Assembly (NCBI GenBank): GCA_000209815.1
Contig: FP929036.1
Location: forward strand, 2,454,035-2,518,034
Source: Butyrivibrio fibrisolvens 16/4
GTDB lineage: Bacteria; Bacillota; Clostridia; Lachnospirales; Lachnospiraceae
Length of the DNA stretch: 64,000 nt
Direction: 5' to 3'
Shown here: one piece after another, positions 57,993 to 64,000 of the stretch
Position numbering within the stretch: the stretch's first letter is position 1
Layout: the number at the start of each line of letters is the position of its first letter
The notes under the pieces: generated by a model
Told to the model about the DNA's origin: nothing
What the model saw: only the letters and a program-made list of their open reading frames with translations
Database searches by the model: none
Translations under genes and position numbers: made by a program

Positions 57993-58853
57993 CTAATTCC
58001 TTTCGACTGTGGCTACATCAATTAGCTTCACAATAACGTATATACAAATCATCAGTATCACGCTGATAAAAATAAACTGTTTTAATTCTATTGCCTGACT
58101 ACTACTAAGTGCCGATGACAAGTACTCTGAAATCTTTGCATTTACATTGGTTCTGGCTCCATAGAGTCTATATAGCAATGAAACGGACCCAATCTCTATA
58201 ATCCAGGCAAGTAGCGATAGAATATAGAGAATAATACCTCTGCCTTTAGTTACATTGGCTATTTCCTGATAGACTAAGTTAAACTTATTAAGAAGCTTTA
58301 TTGCCCTCATTTTTCTAACTGTAGCATCTGCCCTAAGAAGATATTTATTCCAATATCTATACACTCCTGGAAACACTACAAAAACAATTATTACAGCAAG
58401 GACAAAGAGAAGCAAAATATACACTAGTGGTGTAATAACTCCTCCGTAAATGGTCCATACAGCTATTATCATAGTTAACAGTGCGATAGTATCCATAAAT
58501 CTATCTAATACAACTGTAATGACGCCTTTTAACATATTTCCAGTCTGATTACCGTAGCAATACATTCTAAATAGTTCGCCAAATTTAAATGGAAGCAGAA
58601 TGCTGACCGGTGTCACCTTACAGTATATCTTTAGGTACTGAGAAAAACTGATATTAGCTCCATACAATGCAAAATACAGCCTGATAGCTTTTAGAAAATG
58701 CACCAATAAAACTGTTAGAAGCATTATGCCGATGTAGGCCGCACAAGTATCTGCAAACAGCTTCTGTAAACTATAATTCCTTACCAAAATACATCCTGCT
58801 GCCAGAAGTACCAAAACATTTATTAAATTATATACAAATGCCTTTTTCTTCAT
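57993..58853 (-). CDS. UPF0104/AglD-like membrane protein
   Basis: The intact 286-residue product has about eight membrane helices and the family motifs RLYFALYGANISFSQYLKIY, PFKFGELFRMY and VLDRFMDTIAL. It belongs to the lysylphosphatidylglycerol-synthase-flippase/UPF0104 group, thought to move lipid intermediates. It sits 10 bases after the GT2 gene and 1 base before the kinase, in the same operon. Confidence 0.85.
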   Translation of the reverse strand: MKKKAFVYNLINVLVLLAAGCILVRNYSLQKLFADTCAAYIGIMLLTVLLVHFLKAIRLYFALYGANISFSQYLKIYCKVTPVSILLPFKFGELFRMYCYGNQTGNMLKGVITVVLDRFMDTIALLTMIIAVWTIYGGVITPLVYILLLFVLAVIIVFVVFPGVYRYWNKYLLRADATVRKMRAIKLLNKFNLVYQEIANVTKGRGIILYILSLLAWIIEIGSVSLLYRLYGARTNVNAKISEYLSSALSSSQAIELKQFIFISVILMICIYVIVKLIDVATVERN

Positions 58854-58863
58854 CTTGTCTCCA

Positions 58864-59664
58864 TTACTGCATATTTGTATATACTACCTGTGCTGTGTAA
58901 GCATCTACTACTTTATCTCTATGCTCCTCAGCCACAAATTTCTTTTTATTACAAACAAATGACCAAAGTAATCCTAGTACATTCATAGCCTGGTTTACCA
59001 TCTTTACATTGGAAACCTGGTCGTCTTCTCTCCAAATGATTGGGAAGAATTTTACTTTATGTTTGTAAAATGCCTGTCCCATTACCATACAATAATTAAA
59101 TACTAAGTTATCCTTATACTTCAAGTAAAATTTGTCTTTAAGAATGCTAACCTTGTACATATTTAAACCAGAGCCCAGGTCATATACCTTGTATCCACAG
59201 CCGATTGAGAACAATGTATTGTATACAATGTTTCCAAATGTTCTGAATTTAGAATAGCCCTGAAGCTGTGAGCCCTTCATAAATCTGGCTCCAAGGAAGC
59301 AATCATAATTCTCATATTCCTTATTCTTAAGGTAAGGCATGATATTTGAAATATCCCCCTGATCATCTCCGTGAAGAAGGATAACATAATCAAAGTCGTG
59401 GTCCATAGCATACTGGAATGCCACCTTATGGGAACCACCCAGTCCGTAATTATCGTCATTACGAAGTAAGCTTACTTTCATAGGAAAGTTTCTATCTTTG
59501 ATATAATCCTGTACCACCTGCTCACCGTTATCAGTGCTGCGATTATTTACAATAATTACCTCTGATAGATACTGACATACATCATCATTAAGCTGTCCCA
59601 ATACTCTTGGAATCTGCTTTTCGCAGTTATACATAGGTATAAAAAGCAATATCTTATTGTCCAT
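58864..59664 (-). CDS. GT2 glycosyltransferase, dolichol-phosphate-mannose-synthase-like
   Basis: The intact 266-residue protein begins MDNKILLFIPMYNCEKQIPR and has IIVNNRSTDNGE, ILLHGDDQGDISNIMPYL (metal-binding DxD-type site) and LGARFMKGSQLQGYSKFRTF. It probably moves a sugar onto undecaprenyl phosphate, giving a lipid-linked donor for the large membrane glycosyltransferase-like protein encoded next to it. Confidence 0.92.
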   Translation of the reverse strand: MDNKILLFIPMYNCEKQIPRVLGQLNDDVCQYLSEVIIVNNRSTDNGEQVVQDYIKDRNFPMKVSLLRNDDNYGLGGSHKVAFQYAMDHDFDYVILLHGDDQGDISNIMPYLKNKEYENYDCFLGARFMKGSQLQGYSKFRTFGNIVYNTLFSIGCGYKVYDLGSGLNMYKVSILKDKFYLKYKDNLVFNYCMVMGQAFYKHKVKFFPIIWREDDQVSNVKMVNQAMNVLGLLWSFVCNKKKFVAEEHRDKVVDAYTAQVVYTNMQ

Positions 59665-59689
59665 TAATTATCCTCCCTACAAAGGTCAG

Positions 59690-62592
59690 TTATTCTACTT
59701 CCCTTAGCTTTAAAAATCTAATATTCTCAGGCTCTAGAGGAACTACTATCTCGTTATCCTCAGTCATCTGAATCTTTATATCGGAATGTCCATTTAATAG
59801 CCAGCCTCTACCAGCTCCAAGAGGTATCAAAAGCTTTCCTTCATCCATATTGCAATGGATTCTGTGTTCTGCTCCTGTCTCATCATTCCAGCTTACAGTC
59901 ACGATTTTGCCCTTATTATAATCCTGCTTTGCCAGCTTTTTAAGAAGTGGTGTTTCTTCCACATTCTCTAAGGTCCTCTCGTTATTGTATTCAAATAATA
60001 CATAGCTTACATCTGATTTATCTACTGGAAACTCTAAGTAGATAAAATCAGCCTCGTCGCCGTCTATAGTTCTATCAAAATCCAATCGAATTCTATTATC
60101 TTCTAATGAGGAAGTGTATCCAAGGTCTATTTCTGTAAAGATATTCTCCAATGTTTCCATTGAACTACCCCATGAACCAGCAACTCTGCCAAGCTCATCA
60201 TCTTCCTTTGAAAGATTAATGGTCTTATTATTATCTAAGATTTCTTCTCGGCTAACGCTTCCATCATTTGGGAAAAATAGTCTGTTCTCATCACTCCATA
60301 CATAATCCCCAGAAGTAACCAGCCAATGATACAGATAGTAATTTGAATCTGAATCCAGATTTACGCCAACAATAGTATCGTTTCTTCTGAGATAATCCAC
60401 AGTCTCTTCCACGGCACCATATCCTTTAAGAGTATTGAATATCTCCATAACAGAATCGCCCTTAATGTTGCAAAGATAGCTAAGGCCAAAGCTGTCCACC
60501 AAACCAAAGTATCCTCTTTCTCTATCAAGAGTATTCATATAGTCATTTATATGAGCTATGTATTCATAGGAATCCTTATTTATAAAACAATCTCCGAGGC
60601 GAATGCTATAATCATCCATTACATAGACATCGTCTTTTGGTACCTGATAGCAAGAACTCAGTTTTGCTCCGCTAGACATATTATAAAATCCCTCAGCAGA
60701 AACTATCGAAAGAATAAATACGGCAAATCCAAAAACAAAAAGCGCGGTCTTACTTTTGTCCTTCAAATATCTAGCTACTAGGATTACAAATAATACAAAG
60801 GCAGCTTTAACTATACCGTCACTTCTAGAATAAAGATCACCTTTATCAAGTCTTACAACCGTATAGCTAAATGCAATCAAAAACATTATTCCAACAGATA
60901 ATGCTGTAAAACCACTTACAGGATTATCTATTAATAATTTCTTATCTACAAATCTAGCCTGGCCCAGCTTTAGAAACATTGCTACAGAAAGCCAAATAAC
61001 AGCTACAAGAATCAGGTATGTCAAAACATAATACACTACAAGTCTTAGTGAAATCGAACTAATGAATGGCAAGAACCCATTTGCAGCATCCTGACCAAAT
61101 CTGGTCAATCCATCAGCTAAAATAGTCTGACTTCCCATAGCTAGCATATGCTTTAACGTACCAAGGAGCAGCTTAATGCTTAAGACAGCTGGAATAAAGC
61201 AGATTATCCACCATATCCAAAACTTTACAGTTTTTACATCCTTAGTAAGTTCCCCTGATTTTGCATAAGAATATATCTGCCAAATTCCAAGTGGTAAAAA
61301 TCCTATACACACTGCTGCACCAAAACAGGATAATACAGTCCGTGTACCAAGCTTGTTAAAAACCAAGCTTTTAACCACATGTTTTTATTTTCAATAAGCT
61401 TTGGCCATACTAAAAGTAAGATTGTAGGTACAATAAGTGTGATTCTATTGTAATCCGTTACAACAAATAAAAGCGAGATAAAAAGAACCCATTCAGCCTT
61501 TAATTGTCTTCTAAGCAAAAAAACTATCACAAAGATTATTGAAAGATAAAACAGATTAGCTGTTAAATTGTAATATGAAGCTCTGCCATGTCCGAAGAAA
61601 GCAAGGAAGAATCCATGTACTATGGAATACATTCCAGATACAGGTATATAATCCTCGAATGGCTTCTGTCCTAATTCAAAAATCTGTGAATATCCAATTA
61701 CATTTTCAAATGCATGATGTAGTGATAAATCTGCGATAGATCCAGTACCACTAAATCTATTGAAATTCATAATAGAAACACAAGTACCAAGCCCCAGCAC
61801 CTCTTCAAGTGTAAATGTACTCTTCCATCCTTTTACTAAACGAATAATTGCTTCCACCAAAAAAGCAACAATAATAAGTATGACCAGATATTTAATTCTA
61901 GAAGGTATTCTTATCTGCGAATATGCTTTATCAACTGTTTGATAGGTATTCATTAAAAACACTAGTAATGTAAATGGAACAAAAAGCTGCGCCACAAGAA
62001 CAGCTTTAGCATATGCTTTGCCATCCTTACCAACTAACGCCAAAACTAGTGTGATGATAAAAGCAATCACAGAAATTGTTTTCACGCTAATAGTTCCTGC
62101 TATGCCAAGTAAAGCATATATTCTATATATTCCACAAATACTGTAAGCAGATATGAATAAAAATGAAACAGCAGGTATCATTAGCTTTTCATTCTTCTTA
62201 GTCATTATTAAACTAATAAAGATTGCTGCTAAAACAAGCCAGTTTGCTTTCTGATAAAAGAAATAGTTTGTGATAAGTGATACTGCAAGTGCTACCCAAA
62301 CATATTTGTTAGCCTTGAACTCTGTTGCATCAGCAGTAGCACCCCACTTCTTAAGAAGAAATACAACTGTATATAATAACGCCCCCACAATTCCAAAAAT
62401 ATAAAACAAAGAACGTTCCGCGCTTTTATTACTTCCTTCTATTGCTGTATATTCCATAACTACATCAGTAAATTTCTGGTTAGTATTTCCTGTAAGGCAG
62501 GAATAAACCATCATCAATACAGCCCCTAAAAGTAGCATCCCGCAAAACAATATTAATCTCTTTTTGCTATTATCACTGTTTGCTGTAGGCAC
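59690..62592 (-). CDS. Very large multi-pass membrane protein (one frameshift)
   Basis: Adding one base to the A run at 61322-61325 fuses two long frames into about 967 residues, with roughly 16 helices and a 300-residue C-terminal outer domain (SSCYQVPKDDVYVMDDYSIR, DNNKTINLSKEDDELG). The two frames overlap by 76 bases. Architecture (many helices then a large extracellular domain) recalls YfhO/GT39-like proteins that use polyprenyl-phosphate sugars, fitting the GT2 gene just downstream. No family is certain. Confidence 0.7.
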
Positions 62593-62610
62593 TATTATTT
62601 ATCCTCCACT

Positions 62611-63825
62611 TTAATTCTTGTGATAAATCTCTTCGAAAAGTTCATTATACTTGTCGTACATCTTCTTCTTTTCAAAATACTGAACTTTATCTATACAAGC
62701 TTTTGAGCGCTCTGCTGTCTTTGCACCCATAACCTTTATTCCTGCTATAAGGCCTTCCTTGTCATATTTCTCAACAAGAATACCGCAGGATTCGTTAATC
62801 TCTTCTCTGCAGCCACCTGTGTCGTATGTTACTACAGGAGTTCCACAAGCAAGGGACTCCAAAATTACTGTTGGAAAATTATCCTCTACAGAAGCATTTA
62901 CAAAAACATCTGCCTCTGAATAAATCTCAATAAGCTGCTGCACGTTATTAGTACGAGTAATAGGAATGATTTCCTTTGGCACCTCTGCCACCTGTTCTGG
63001 CTGAAGACCTACTATAGTAAGGACATAATCCTCTGGCAGGTTCTTCCCAATATATTTAATATCCTCAAAACCTTTTCTAGTAGTCCACTCCGAAGCCAGG
63101 GCTAGTACTAATTTTTTGTTCTCAATACCGTGTGACTTTTTGAAGTCTCCCTTTGATGGCTTAAACACCTGCAAATCTATTCCATTATTAATTACCTCTA
63201 TTCGGCAATCCTTTAAGAAAGATTCCTTTGCCAAATCTCCAAGCCATGCTGATGGAGCCACCAAAGTAAGATTCTTACTTATACCTGCAAAAAGACTCTT
63301 CTTTAATTCGTAATTGCGTTTCGATCTATCCAGCCAAATAGATTTAGGATATCTTTTAAGTTCTGGGCAATGATCGCATCCTGTTTTCCATTTATCACAA
63401 CCGGCTAAATCAAAATAAGGACAATGACCAGTAAAAGGCCAGCAATCGTGCAGTGTCCAAACTACAGGTATGTCAGCCTCTTTTAAGTACTCAAATAATA
63501 TTTTGTAATTACAAAAGTAACCGTGAATGTTATGAAGGTTTACAATGTCTGGCTGAAACTCTTTCAATTTCTTCACAAGTCTCTTTGTGGCTATCACTGA
63601 GCCAAGGCCATGAGCATCAAACAATCTTGTAATAACCAAATGCCAGGCTAAATCCATTTTATTACCTATTTTATAGCGATTTACACCATCGCCTTCGTTT
63701 GCCTGTCTAGCCCAACAAGCCAGCCCTTCGTTTCCAGCACCTATAAAATTCTTATATATGTCATCACAGATAGTGGCTGGTCCTCCACCTTTACCACTTT
63801 CTGCATTTATTACTGCCAGTTTCAT
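62611..63825 (-). CDS. GT4 glycosyltransferase (WcaC/WbbU-like)
   Basis: The intact 404-residue protein: MKLAVINAESGKGGGPATIC, IVNLHNIHGYFCNYKILFEY, VVWTLHDCWPFTGHCPYFDL with Cys-rich CDKWKTGCDHCPEL, LALASEWTTRKGFEDI, and the donor site VNASVEDNFPTVILESLACG. This Cys-bearing subgroup includes colanic-acid glycosyltransferases. It lies 18 bases before the very large membrane protein. Confidence 0.93.
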   Translation of the reverse strand: MKLAVINAESGKGGGPATICDDIYKNFIGAGNEGLACWARQANEGDGVNRYKIGNKMDLAWHLVITRLFDAHGLGSVIATKRLVKKLKEFQPDIVNLHNIHGYFCNYKILFEYLKEADIPVVWTLHDCWPFTGHCPYFDLAGCDKWKTGCDHCPELKRYPKSIWLDRSKRNYELKKSLFAGISKNLTLVAPSAWLGDLAKESFLKDCRIEVINNGIDLQVFKPSKGDFKKSHGIENKKLVLALASEWTTRKGFEDIKYIGKNLPEDYVLTIVGLQPEQVAEVPKEIIPITRTNNVQQLIEIYSEADVFVNASVEDNFPTVILESLACGTPVVTYDTGGCREEINESCGILVEKYDKEGLIAGIKVMGAKTAERSKACIDKVQYFEKKKMYDKYNELFEEIYHKN

Positions 63826-63848
63826 TTCTATTCTCTCTTATAGTCTTA

Positions 63849-64000
63849 CTATTTTTTCAAATATCTTTTAGGAATCATATAAACAAGCTTTCCTTTTTTT
63901 GAAAGGCTTATAAGCACATCCATCATTTCCTTTGCATCTTCAACAATTCCTAAATTGCAACCGCCTATATACTGTTCTTCAAGTACTCCAGCCTCTTTAA
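63849..64000 (-). CDS. C-terminal end of an unidentified, probably glycosyltransferase, protein
   Basis: A frame entering from the right edge reads LKEAGVLEEQYIGGCNLGIV then EDAKEMMDVLISLSKKGKLV and ends with a TAG at 63849. About 50 residues are visible; they resemble the tail of a nucleotide-sugar transferase, but the family is uncertain. It is upstream of the GT4 gene in the same orientation. Confidence 0.55.
   Translation of the reverse strand, partial: KEAGVLEEQYIGGCNLGIVEDAKEMMDVLISLSKKGKLVYMIPKRYLKK

Noticed and set aside
1203-62592. Programmed frameshifting or transcriptional slippage at poly-A/T runs.
   Set aside because: Breaks occur in unrelated genes, at run lengths as short as 3-4, with no slippery heptamers or stimulatory structures, and sometimes several per gene. 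Sequencing error explains the set better.

Overview
The window reads as low-GC Firmicutes chromosome, most likely an anaerobic Lachnospiraceae (Butyrivibrio/Pseudobutyrivibrio-like). This rests on strong AGGAGG ribosome sites, flavin reductase-rubredoxin fusions typical of anaerobes, DUF4869, SatD/DUF3307 and DUF6056 proteins, and the style of the exopolysaccharide genes. Almost every gene lies on the minus strand. No rRNA, tRNA or CRISPR array was seen.

Layout, left to right. (1) 1-1.8 kb: the start of a CapD/FlaA1-type polysaccharide enzyme, a superoxide dismutase, a NimA-like flavoprotein and the decayed 3' tail of a sugar transferase. (2) 1.9-23.5 kb: an accessory island. It holds an ATPase/DUF4869 pair; a SatD (nucleotide-cyclase-like plus HTH)/DUF3307 membrane-protein operon with its own palindromic operators; a three-gene operon led by an OLD-family ATPase-TOPRIM nuclease; a HigB-HigA-SecB-like toxin-antitoxin-chaperone operon; a TOTE-type primase-helicase; an AAA ATPase with iteron-like repeats; two diverged copies of a flavin reductase-rubredoxin gene; an AbiEii/RloC-like ATPase; an overlapping RAYT-ComM-DprA operon; and IS debris. 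(3) 23.7-31 kb: a sugar transferase and a glycosyltransferase, then a second accessory patch with a Panacea antitoxin/membrane-toxin pair, a TOPRIM/EEP-nuclease pair and a NeuD-like acyltransferase. (4) 31.2-34.9 kb: a DUF4238 gene cut in two by a 2.7-kb IS66 element with a clear 8-bp target duplication. (5) 35-64 kb: a large surface-polysaccharide locus with glycosyltransferases, flippase, polymerase, pyruvyl transferase, LicD, a nucleotidyltransferase-PLP enzyme fusion, FdtA/FdtB amino-sugar enzymes, a kinase/HAD/nucleotidyltransferase trio, two DUF6056 membrane proteins and one very large membrane protein. It is punctuated by IS3 and ISL3 remnants and a decayed sugar amidotransferase.

More than 40 apparent single-base frameshifts split genes here. 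Nearly all sit in A/T (or G) runs of 3-8 and are repaired by adding one base. This looks much more like homopolymer under-calling by the sequencing method than real gene death. Split reading frames are therefore reported below as single genes with the break positions named.

Functionally, the polysaccharide genes form one programme: activated sugars and amino alcohols are made, assembled on a lipid carrier, flipped, polymerised and decorated with pyruvate or phospho-alcohols. The island is a cluster of genome-defence and stress modules inserted beside that locus. The least described modules are SatD/DUF3307, the OLD-led trio, TOPRIM/EEP and RAYT-ComM-DprA.
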